DNA of 64,000 bases from HRBIN16 sp049969495. Lineage in GTDB: Bacteria > Armatimonadota > HRBIN16. The stretch spans positions 1 to 64,000 of the forward strand of contig JBMFOT010000004.1 in NCBI GenBank assembly GCA_049969495.1, written 5' to 3'. The first letter of the stretch is position 1. Each line of letters opens with the position of its first letter. Under the pieces are notes generated by a model. It searched no databases. It was not told the DNA's origin and saw only the letters and a program-made list of their open reading frames with translations. A program made the position numbers and the translations under genes. Positions 50,484 to 57,438 of this stretch are shown piece after piece.

Positions 50484-51418
50484 CCCAGGTCCTCCTCCAC
50501 GCTACGCGGACGATACAGCACGTGCTCCCCAAAGACCTTGTAGGGCCATACCTCGTCGCGGCGCACGGTAGCAATGGCGAACAGGTCGCCTGACGCATCC
50601 AATACGGCGATGTACGGGGGCTTATCCTCCGGCAGAGGCACAGGCGGAAACGGTTTCGGTTTGACGAATCTACCCAGCCGAAACAGACGCAGCACGCGAG
50701 GGTGAGGTGTCCAGACAGGAAGAATGCCCTCTATCGCCTTCGCCATCGGGATGAGATGGTCTGCAGCGTTGCCCGCTTCCAGCTGCTGCAGGGTTGCCGC
50801 CTTCTCGGCGCGGAAGCTGCCGATTGCGGTGCGCACCAACCGCTTCATGGTTGCTCCTGCGCCCAGCGCATCGCCGATGTCCGCACAGAGGGTGCGGATG
50901 TAGGTTCCGGTAGAACACTCCACTTCGATGTCCGCCTCGGGGTGTTCGCCGGGCGAGAAGCGCAACAGTTCCAAACGATACACCTGCACCTGACGAGCCT
51001 CTCTGGGCACGACCTTCCCCTCCCGGGCGAGGTCATACAGCCTCCTGCCCTCATGGTGTACCGCCGAGTGCATGGGCGGGATCTGCTCGATCTCTCCCGT
51101 GAAGCGGGGCAGCACAGCCTCCAGCATCTGGCGCGTGATACCGCTGGCATCGGTGCTGGCAATCACCTTCCCTTCCATGTCCTGCGTGTCGGTCTGCACA
51201 CCCAGCACCATCGTCGCACGATAGGTTTTGGGAAGCCATTGCAGAAATTCGTTCAGGCGGGTGGCTTTGCCCAGACAGATGAGCAATACCCCTTCCGCAC
51301 CGGGGTCCAGCGTGCCGGTGTGTCCAGCCCGTCGTACACCGAGCAGTCGGCGTACGGCGTCTACCGCCTCGCGCGAGGTCATGCCCGCTGGCTTATAGAG
51401 GTTGAGCAGTGCATCCAT
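50480..51418 (-). CDS. truB: tRNA pseudouridine-55 synthase
   Basis: A 312-residue enzyme that converts U55 to pseudouridine in the T-loop of tRNA. N-terminal NLYKPAGMTSREAVDAVRRL and the catalytic Asp38 in GHTGTLDPGAEGVLLICLG are clear. STGTYIRTLCADIGDALGAG and the PUA-like C-terminal region (FPPVPLPEDKPPYIAVL) follow. The start overlaps the nrnA 3' end by 40 bases, which is unusual but demanded by the family start (DALLNLYKPAG). Confidence 0.94.
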   Translation of the reverse strand: MDALLNLYKPAGMTSREAVDAVRRLLGVRRAGHTGTLDPGAEGVLLICLGKATRLNEFLQWLPKTYRATMVLGVQTDTQDMEGKVIASTDASGITRQMLEAVLPRFTGEIEQIPPMHSAVHHEGRRLYDLAREGKVVPREARQVQVYRLELLRFSPGEHPEADIEVECSTGTYIRTLCADIGDALGAGATMKRLVRTAIGSFRAEKAATLQQLEAGNAADHLIPMAKAIEGILPVWTPHPRVLRLFRLGRFVKPKPFPPVPLPEDKPPYIAVLDASGDLFAIATVRRDEVWPYKVFGEHVLYRPRSVEEDLG

Positions 51419-52374
51419 TCTCGCAGTGCCTCAATCACTTTCTGTTTCACCTCGGCGATGTCACCTTCTACCCAGAACCCTGCCGCCAGTCGATGCCCGC
51501 CCCCTCCGAACTTCTCTGCCAGCTTTGCCATATCGATGCGCTCGTCGCGACTGCGCACGCTCACGCGCACACGCCCCGGCTTCACTTCCCGTAACAGCGC
51601 CAGCACGACGCTATCACGCACCGCTCGCAGCTGGGTGATGATGCCTTCAGTGTCTTCGTCCGTGGCGCCCAGCTCGGTGAAATCCTCGTGGCTCAGGTAA
51701 GACCACACCAGCCGCCCCTCTTCTTCCTGCCGGATATGCTCGAGGGCGCGCCCCAGCAGTTTGACGCTGGGGAAAGAGCGTCGTTCAAAAACCTCTTCTG
51801 CAATCTGCGCCGGTGATGCCCCCGCCTCCATCAGGGTTGCGCTCAGGCGGAAGGTGGTCGGCGAGACGTTCATGTAACGATAAAGACCGGTGTCGGTGAT
51901 GATGCCGGTGAGCAGGCAGGTGGCGATAGCGGGGGTGATGGGGGCGTCCATCACCTTCAGCAGGCGGTAGACGATTTCGGCAGTGGCGGCCGCTTTGGGC
52001 TGCTGGATACGGATATCGCCGAACGCGCCTTCGGTGACGTGGTGGTCGATATCCACGATGATTCGCGCCGAGAACACCACCTCTTTCGCCTTCCCGATGC
52101 GCTCGGGCATACCGGTATCGCATACCACCGCCACATCGAAGCCGCGTTGCTCGGTGGAGGTGAGTATCTTCTCTGCGCCGGGCAGAAATCGGTATATCTC
52201 CGGCACGCCGTCACTGCTCAGGGTGATGACTCGCTTGCCCGACCCCTCCAGCGCTGCCTGCAGAGCCAGCGCACACCCCAGCGTGTCGCCGTCGGGGTTG
52301 AGGTGACAGGCAAGAACCACGCTTTTTGCCTCCCGTAACACCTGAGCAACCTGTTGTAAATGGCGGCGAATCAT
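51379..52374 (-). CDS. nrnA: DHH phosphoesterase, NrnA-like (nanoRNase/pAp phosphatase)
   Basis: A 331-residue DHH/DHHA1 enzyme that degrades two- to five-base RNAs and pAp. Metal ligands are in HLNPDGDTLGC (D28, D30), the VVCDTG motif, the DHH motif (VDIDHHVTEG) and, in the DHHA1 domain, GGGGHRLAAG. The C-terminus runs into the truB start. Four-base overlap with rbfA. The nusA-infB-rbfA-nrnA-truB order is the standard one in Firmicutes and related phyla. Confidence 0.92.
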   Translation of the reverse strand: MIRRHLQQVAQVLREAKSVVLACHLNPDGDTLGCALALQAALEGSGKRVITLSSDGVPEIYRFLPGAEKILTSTEQRGFDVAVVCDTGMPERIGKAKEVVFSARIIVDIDHHVTEGAFGDIRIQQPKAAATAEIVYRLLKVMDAPITPAIATCLLTGIITDTGLYRYMNVSPTTFRLSATLMEAGASPAQIAEEVFERRSFPSVKLLGRALEHIRQEEEGRLVWSYLSHEDFTELGATDEDTEGIITQLRAVRDSVVLALLREVKPGRVRVSVRSRDERIDMAKLAEKFGGGGHRLAAGFWVEGDIAEVKQKVIEALREWMHCSTSISQRA

Positions 52375-52715
52375 TCTTGTTCCAGCTGACGCAACAGCTC
52401 GTGTACACGCATTCCTGCTTCGATGCCTTCATCCGGCTCGAACTGGATTTCCGGCACGATACGCAGGTGCGCGCGGCGACCGAACTCGCCTCGAATACGC
52501 CCGGCAAGTGCGCGCAATACTTCCAGCGCTTTATCCCGCGCCTCTATGCCCCCCAGCGCGCTCACATACACCTTAGCGTGGCTCAAGTCGCGCGATACCC
52601 TTGCCTGGGTGATGGTCACCCCCGCAAGACGCGGGTCCTTCAACTCGTGCCGTACGATGTCGCTGATTTCGCTAACCAGCAAACTCTCTATCTTGGATAC
52701 TCTGTTGCTGCTCAT
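52371..52715 (-). CDS. rbfA: Ribosome-binding factor A
   Basis: A 114-residue KH-type protein needed for 16S rRNA 5'-end maturation and cold adaptation. It shows SSNRVSKIESLLVSEISDIV, LKDPRLAGVTITQARVSRDL, AKVYVSALG and the helix RIRGEFGRRAHLRIVPEIQF. Overlaps nrnA by four bases and lies three bases after the DUF503 gene. Confidence 0.93.
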   Translation of the reverse strand: MSSNRVSKIESLLVSEISDIVRHELKDPRLAGVTITQARVSRDLSHAKVYVSALGGIEARDKALEVLRALAGRIRGEFGRRAHLRIVPEIQFEPDEGIEAGMRVHELLRQLEQE

Positions 52716-52718
52716 TTT

Positions 52719-53003
52719 TCACCACAACTCCATATTGACTGCGATCACTTCAATACGCGGGTCGGCGTATAAAAAGTCCAGCGCCTTGTTCAGCACGCTG
52801 TTGACGTGCTGTTTGTCGTTACCCACGCAGGAAAAGCCCAGCGTTGCCTGCTGCCATTCATCCAGATGGTCTACCTCGGCAGCAGAGAGGTTGAACTTGT
52901 TGCGCAAGGTGTCTAAAGTACTGCGCACCACGTGGCGCTTCTCTTTCAGAGAGGTTGCTTCATAAAGATGCAACTCTACCGTCAGTACGCCGACGACCAT
53001 CAT
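52719..53003 (-). CDS. DUF503 (YlxP-like) protein
   Basis: A 94-residue protein that fits the YlxP/DUF503 family, small dimeric proteins encoded between infB and rbfA in many bacteria and linked to ribosome biogenesis. It reads VVGVLTVELHLYEATSLKEK, VRSTLDTLRNKFNLSAAEV and ATLGFSCVGNDKQHVNSVLN. Starts at 53003 or 53000 (two ATG in tandem), with AGGTG upstream. Confidence 0.9.
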   Translation of the reverse strand: MMVVGVLTVELHLYEATSLKEKRHVVRSTLDTLRNKFNLSAAEVDHLDEWQQATLGFSCVGNDKQHVNSVLNKALDFLYADPRIEVIAVNMELW

Positions 53004-53028
53004 CGCACCTGCTGGTACTCGGTATCTT

Positions 53029-54993
53029 CTACGAAACCGCTGTTGTGCTCCGCTGAGTAATCGTATGTCCGGCGCGAGAGACTTCTCGCCTCTCGAAGCA
53101 TTCGATGGTGTCACCTTCCTCGAAGTCCGAGAAGCCATCCACCATGATACCGCATTCGTAGCCCTGAGCGATTTCGCGGACGTCCTCTTTCAGGTGGCGC
53201 AGGGAAGCGATTTTGCCGGTGTACAGCAACTCCTTCTTGCGCCAGACACGCGCCTCGGCGTTGCGCACTATCTTGCCCTCGGTGACATAGCACCCCGCAA
53301 CCGTGCCGCGCGGCAAGCTGAACACGGCGCGCACCTCCGCCTTACCCAGCGGAAACTCCTCCGTGACCGGCTGTAGCATCCCCAGCATCGCCGCCTTGAT
53401 ATCCTCTACCAGCTCGTAGATGATACGGTAGGTGCGTACTTCCACACGCTCCTGCTCGGCGACGCGCTGTGCTTCGGGTTCCACCCGCACGTTAAAGCCG
53501 ATAACCAGTGCATTGGACGCCGATGCCAGCATGATGTCGGACTCGGTGATGTTACCCACCGCTGCGTGTAGCACCCGCAGGCGTACCTCAGGGTGTTCCA
53601 GTCGCTCCAGCGCGCTGCGCACCGCTTCCACCGAGCCGTGCACGTCCGCCTTGAGTACCACCAGCAGCTCCTTGATTTCGCCCTCCTTAATCAGGCGACT
53701 GAGGTCTTTCATCGTCACGCGGGCACGCTGGCTGGCCAGCTTCTCCTGGCGGTGGCGTTGCTCGCGCTCCATAGCGATTTGTCGGGCGGTGCGCTCGTCT
53801 TTCACCACTTCCATCTTTTCTCCCGCATTGGGCACTGCCGACAAGCCGACGACCTCCACCGGCATAGCTGGGGTGGCTTTGGGCACGCGGTTGCCTCTAT
53901 CGTCCAGCAGCGCCTTAATGCGCCCATAGGCTTCCCCTGCTACTACCGCATCACCCTGCTTAAATGTGCCTTGCTGCACGATGATAGTGGCGACGGGACC
54001 CCTGCCTTTGTCCAGCTTGGACTCGATCACCACTCCCTTGGCGGGGGCGTTCGGGTCGGCTTTCAGCTCCTGTACCTCGGCGACCAGCAGGATGGACTCG
54101 AGCAGGTCGCCCAGCCCGATACGTTGTTTCGCCGATACGGGCACGAAGATGGTATCACCACCCCATTCCTCCGGCACCACCCCCAGCTCCGCCAGCTGCT
54201 GTTTCACCCGGTCGGGGTTGGCTTCGGGTTTGTCTATCTTGTTGATGGCGACGATGATAGGCACATTAGCCGCTTTGGCGTGGTTCAGCGCTTCCACGGT
54301 CTGGGGCATCACGCCGTCGTCGGCGGCAACCACCAGCACTGCGATGTCGGTGACCTGTGCGCCTCGCGCTCGCATAGCGGTGAAGGCTTCGTGTCCGGGG
54401 GTATCCAGGAAGGTGATTTTTGCCTTCTCGCCGGCGTGCTCTATCTCCACCTGATACGCGCCGATATGCTGGGTAATACCGCCGTATTCCCCTTCTGCTA
54501 CGTTAGTGCGCCGGATGGCATCCAGCAAGGTGGTCTTTCCGTGGTCTACGTGCCCGAGAATGGTCACTACCGGCGGCCGGGGTTGTGGACCGCCTGACGA
54601 TGCGGTGCGAGGGCGCACGCTTTCGGGCAATTCTGGCTCTTTTGCCTCTATCCAGCGGATACTATAGCCCAGCTCATACGCGACTCGCTCGATCTGGTCG
54701 GCGGAGAGCTGCTGGTTCAGCCCCGCCAGCACGCCTACTTTCATCAGCTTTTGCTGCACCTGCGTGGACTGTACGCCCAGAGCCTGCGCCAGCTCGCGCA
54801 CGGTCAGTGACGGCGGTAGCTCCACTACCGGATGCCCTTTGTCGAGCACCTCGCGCACTGCCTGCGCTGTGGAGATATCTATCAGGCTATCGGCGTTCTC
54901 TACCTCCACGCCCAGGTCGGTTAGCGTGCTGAGCAGCTCGGCAACACTCATCTGCAGGTCTTTTGCTAAATCACCAACACGGATACGGTTCAC
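53029..54993 (-). CDS. infB: Translation initiation factor IF-2
   Basis: A 654-residue GTPase that places fMet-tRNA on the 30S subunit. Two short IF2-N modules (residues 3-50 and 62-112) precede the G domain: P-loop GHVDHGKT at 147-154, then DTPGHEAFTAMRARG and NKIDKPEANPD. Domain II, the C1 region and the fMet-tRNA-binding C2 domain are complete (YECGIMVDGFSDFEEGDTIE). The N-terminus is much shorter than in E. coli. GTG start, overlapping ylxR by four bases. Confidence 0.96.
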   Translation of the reverse strand: MNRIRVGDLAKDLQMSVAELLSTLTDLGVEVENADSLIDISTAQAVREVLDKGHPVVELPPSLTVRELAQALGVQSTQVQQKLMKVGVLAGLNQQLSADQIERVAYELGYSIRWIEAKEPELPESVRPRTASSGGPQPRPPVVTILGHVDHGKTTLLDAIRRTNVAEGEYGGITQHIGAYQVEIEHAGEKAKITFLDTPGHEAFTAMRARGAQVTDIAVLVVAADDGVMPQTVEALNHAKAANVPIIVAINKIDKPEANPDRVKQQLAELGVVPEEWGGDTIFVPVSAKQRIGLGDLLESILLVAEVQELKADPNAPAKGVVIESKLDKGRGPVATIIVQQGTFKQGDAVVAGEAYGRIKALLDDRGNRVPKATPAMPVEVVGLSAVPNAGEKMEVVKDERTARQIAMEREQRHRQEKLASQRARVTMKDLSRLIKEGEIKELLVVLKADVHGSVEAVRSALERLEHPEVRLRVLHAAVGNITESDIMLASASNALVIGFNVRVEPEAQRVAEQERVEVRTYRIIYELVEDIKAAMLGMLQPVTEEFPLGKAEVRAVFSLPRGTVAGCYVTEGKIVRNAEARVWRKKELLYTGKIASLRHLKEDVREIAQGYECGIMVDGFSDFEEGDTIECFERREVSRAGHTITQRSTTAVS

Positions 54994-55286
54994 GAGCGAG
55001 TCACCTCCTCCTCTTCTGCCTGCGCAGCCAGCTGCAGCAGCTGCTGCGCAGTATCCGCTGGCAACGGTACTTTCAGCGACCGCTCCAGCTTCTTCGCCTT
55101 CAATGCTACCTGCACGCAGGACATGCTCCGGCAGACGTATGCCCCACGCCCCGCCCTCTTACCAGTAGGGTCTACAACCACCGCGCCTTCCGGGGTGCGC
55201 ACGACGCGTATCAGTCCCCTCTTCGGCGCGGCGGTTCGGCACGCCACGCACGTTCGTATCGGCGTCCATTTGCGTGTAGGCATCAC
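54990..55286 (-). CDS. YlxR (DUF448) RNA-binding protein
   Basis: A 98-residue protein of the YlxR family encoded between nusA and infB. It reads PIRTCVACRTAAPKRGLIRV, RTPEGAVVVDPTGKRAGRGA and YVCRSMSCVQVALKAKKLER. Known members bind RNA or RNase P. GTG 55286 or ATG 55283 can start. The C-terminal tail is Glu-rich. Confidence 0.93.
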   Translation of the reverse strand: MMPTRKWTPIRTCVACRTAAPKRGLIRVVRTPEGAVVVDPTGKRAGRGAYVCRSMSCVQVALKAKKLERSLKVPLPADTAQQLLQLAAQAEEEEVTRS

Positions 55287-55311
55287 GAACCCCCAAAGGC
55301 TGTTTTTCTCC

Positions 55312-56391
55312 TCAGGACACGCTTTCCTGTTCCTCTTTGCCTGTTGTCAGCGCGTCTTGGGAAATCTGGGATTCACTTCGAATATCTATTTTCCAGCCGG
55401 TCAAGCGCGCCGCCAGCCGCACGTTCTGCCCCGCTTTGCCGATTGCCAGCGAGAGCTGGTCATCGGGCACGATGACCAGCGCACTCTTCTCTTTCTCGTT
55501 CAGATGCACTCTCGAAACCTTCGCCGGGCTCAGCGCCTCCGCGATAAACTGCGCCGGATCGGGATACCAGCGGATGATGTCTATCTTTTCATCGTACAGC
55601 TCGTTCACTACCGCTTGCACCCGGGTTCCACGCAGTCCTACGCAACTGCCCACCGGGTCGATATTCGGCTCCTTCGCCCACACGGCGATTTTGGAGCGCG
55701 CGCCCGGCTCCCGGGCTACCGCTTTAATCACCACGCTTCCCTCGCGCACCTCAGGCACCTCCAGCTCGAACAGGCGGCGGATGAGGCTGGGGTGACTGCG
55801 CGACACGATAATGCGCGGCGACTTCGTGGTCCGCTCCACACGCAGCAGATACACGCGCAGGCGGTCGTGCGGGCGATACGGTTCATTGGGTACCTGCTCC
55901 TCAGGCGGCAGAATGGCTTCCACTCTATCGAGATCGATAATCACGTTCGGCCCTTCCCTGCGTTGCACGAAGCCGGAGAGAGTCTCTCCTACGCGCTCTT
56001 GAAACTCCTGGTATATCTGTTCCCGCTCCGCTTCGCGGATGCGCTGTACAATCACCTGCTTGGCGGTTTGTGCAGCGATGCGCCCGAAGTCCTCCAGGTC
56101 CACCGGTACAGACACGGTATCCCCAATCTCCGCTTCCGGTTTAAACTTCCGCGCCTCCTCCAGTGTAATCTGGGTATGCGGGTTCTCCACCTCTTCCACG
56201 ACGGTACGCTCACAGAACAAACGAACCCCCGCCTTACTGGAATCGAGGCGAAGGCGCACATCGCCGACAGCGCCACAGTGCTTCTTATAGGCGTTGGTCA
56301 AAGCGGTTTCCAGCGCCTCCCAGAGCACCGCCAGCGGGATGTCCCTCTCGCGTTCCAGCGCACGCAGTATCTCAATGAGTTCGCTATTCAT
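55312..56391 (-). CDS. nusA: Transcription termination/antitermination factor NusA
   Basis: A 359-residue protein. It has the N-terminal RNA-polymerase-binding domain (ELIEILRALERERDIPLAVL), the S1 domain (GETLSGFVQRREGPNVIIDL) and two KH domains (DPVGSCVGLRGTRVQAVVNE, LSLAIGKAGQNVRLAARLTG). It ends after KH2 without the C-terminal acidic repeats of E. coli, the usual form outside Proteobacteria. First gene of the operon; the rimP gene usual in this position is missing. A hairpin lies in its leader. Confidence 0.95.
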   Translation of the reverse strand: MNSELIEILRALERERDIPLAVLWEALETALTNAYKKHCGAVGDVRLRLDSSKAGVRLFCERTVVEEVENPHTQITLEEARKFKPEAEIGDTVSVPVDLEDFGRIAAQTAKQVIVQRIREAEREQIYQEFQERVGETLSGFVQRREGPNVIIDLDRVEAILPPEEQVPNEPYRPHDRLRVYLLRVERTTKSPRIIVSRSHPSLIRRLFELEVPEVREGSVVIKAVAREPGARSKIAVWAKEPNIDPVGSCVGLRGTRVQAVVNELYDEKIDIIRWYPDPAQFIAEALSPAKVSRVHLNEKEKSALVIVPDDQLSLAIGKAGQNVRLAARLTGWKIDIRSESQISQDALTTGKEEQESVS

Positions 56392-56424
56392 ATCTACCCC
56401 TCTCCGGTTACCTCTTCACAGGGT

Positions 56425-56455
56425 AAGAAAAAGAGTGGGCGAGCCTGCCCACTCT
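56425..56455 (-). terminator. Terminator-like hairpin in the nusA leader
   Basis: On the minus strand, AGAGTGGGC and GCCCACTCT (plus-strand 56432-56440 and 56447-56455) form a perfect nine-base stem with a six-base loop. A T-rich run (TTTTCTTA) follows in the direction of nusA. It lies after the promoter at 56520-56549 and 30-40 bases before the nusA start, the position of an attenuator. Confidence 0.6.
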
Positions 56456-56519
56456 CTTCCGAGATTATTGCTACCCCCTTATGCCGCCCTACCTGCACAT
56501 CATACCCTCAACCATCATA

Positions 56520-56549
56520 AGTATATCATATCGGCAACCTTTTACGCAA
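56520..56549 (-). promoter_or_regulatory. Promoter of the nusA-infB operon
   Basis: TTGCGT (56549-56544, minus strand) and TATACT (56525-56520) with 18 bases between. Transcription would start near 56512 and give a leader of about 120 bases. Confidence 0.65.
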
Positions 56550-56636
56550 CTGCGACAGGCGTTTGGGCAGGAGAAACAGCCGGGCAAAGCGTAGAGAAAA
56601 ACGGTCAATTCACACGAACACAATAGGAGCACAACC

Positions 56637-56828
56637 ATGGCGAAGCACTCTACAGAGGAGATTGAAGGACGCCCGCGCACGGTGGTGGAGCTGGAACCCG
56701 GTGAGCGTGTGGCGCTGTGTCGTTGCTTCAAGTCCAGCAAGTTCCCCTTCTGCGACGGCACCCATAAGCAGTATCAGGGCATGGGACCGGTTATCGTGCA
56801 GGCGCCGGGGGAGAAAAAGCAAGAGTAG
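56637..56828 (+). CDS. CDGSH iron-sulfur domain protein
   Basis: A 63-residue protein made of a single CDGSH-type [2Fe-2S] domain. The ligands are C28, C30, C39 and H43 (LCRCFKSSKFPFCDGTHKQY). The N-terminus is beta-rich (TVVELEPGERVAL). Bacterial members of this size are cytosolic and redox-active with unknown partners. ATG follows AATAGGAGCACAACC. Monocistronic, divergent from nusA. Confidence 0.92.
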   Translation: MAKHSTEEIEGRPRTVVELEPGERVALCRCFKSSKFPFCDGTHKQYQGMGPVIVQAPGEKKQE

Positions 56829-56837
56829 TCTGTTTTT

Positions 56838-56900
56838 GGTCGCGACAGAGCGCGACCCCCCAAGCGGTACGTGGAAGGCGAGGCTCCTGCCGAGCCGTAA
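56838..56900. repeat. Hairpin and dispersed element after the CDGSH gene
   Basis: GGTCGCG (56838-56844) and CGCGACC (56851-56857) form a seven-base stem. It is followed by GGCGAGGCTCCTGCCGAGCC (56878-56897), an imperfect palindrome whose left half resembles sequence near 20850-20870. No T-run follows, so termination is uncertain. The rest of 56829-57011 shows nothing. Confidence 0.5.
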
Positions 56901-57011
56901 TCATTTTGTCCGATGCGCACTGAAGTGCGCTACTACGGACGGTCCGGCGTTCACGGCTCGCTAACAAGCTCGCCCTCCCCGTGAGACATCTCCGGATTGG
57001 TAGCTAGCGGG

Positions 57012-57386
57012 CTAAAGCTTCTTTGTTTTCGTCTTCTTACGGTACTCGCACACGGGACACTCTTTTTTGTTCTTCTCGCTGTAGTAGCCGCACACTTTGC
57101 ACTTCTTCACGAGGCTGGAAAGCTTGACCATCGGCTTCTTGCAGTGCTGGCAATTGCCCGGCTTGTCCGCCATGGCACCACAGCTGGTGCACACGTACGC
57201 ACCCGCTTTTGCCATCTGCAGATTGCAGATGGGGCACTTCCCCTGCTTGTCTGCCCCCACTTTGCACATCATGCAGACGTACTGAGGAACGCCCTTGTCT
57301 GCCTTCGGTTTCCCTCCTTTTTGTGCCAGCGCGGCCACATTCAGCAAAAGCACTGCCGCCAGCAAACAGGCTATCGCCTGTCGCAT
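57012..57386 (-). CDS. Exported protein with six CxxC motifs
   Basis: A 124-residue protein. The signal peptide reads AIACLLAAVLLLNVAALAQ. The mature part holds six CxxC pairs (CMMC, CPIC, CTSC, CQHC, CKVC, CPVC), enough for three zinc-ribbon-like sites, and a Lys-rich end (KKTKTKK). Zinc ribbons are rare outside the cytoplasm, so metal carriage or redox work is possible; no family is recognised. A GTG at 57401 lies within the ribosome site AAAGGAGGTGAGG, so ATG 57386 is preferred. Confidence 0.75.
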   Translation of the reverse strand: MRQAIACLLAAVLLLNVAALAQKGGKPKADKGVPQYVCMMCKVGADKQGKCPICNLQMAKAGAYVCTSCGAMADKPGNCQHCKKPMVKLSSLVKKCKVCGYYSEKNKKECPVCEYRKKTKTKKL

Positions 57387-57438
57387 GTGTATAAACCTCA
57401 CCTCCTTTCAGTAATTTCTCTTCGCCGTGTGGGATGGC

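Noticed and set aside
55123..56520. 465-codon plus-strand frame antisense to nusA/ylxR
   Set aside because: Shadow frame opposite well-recognised genes; no domain.
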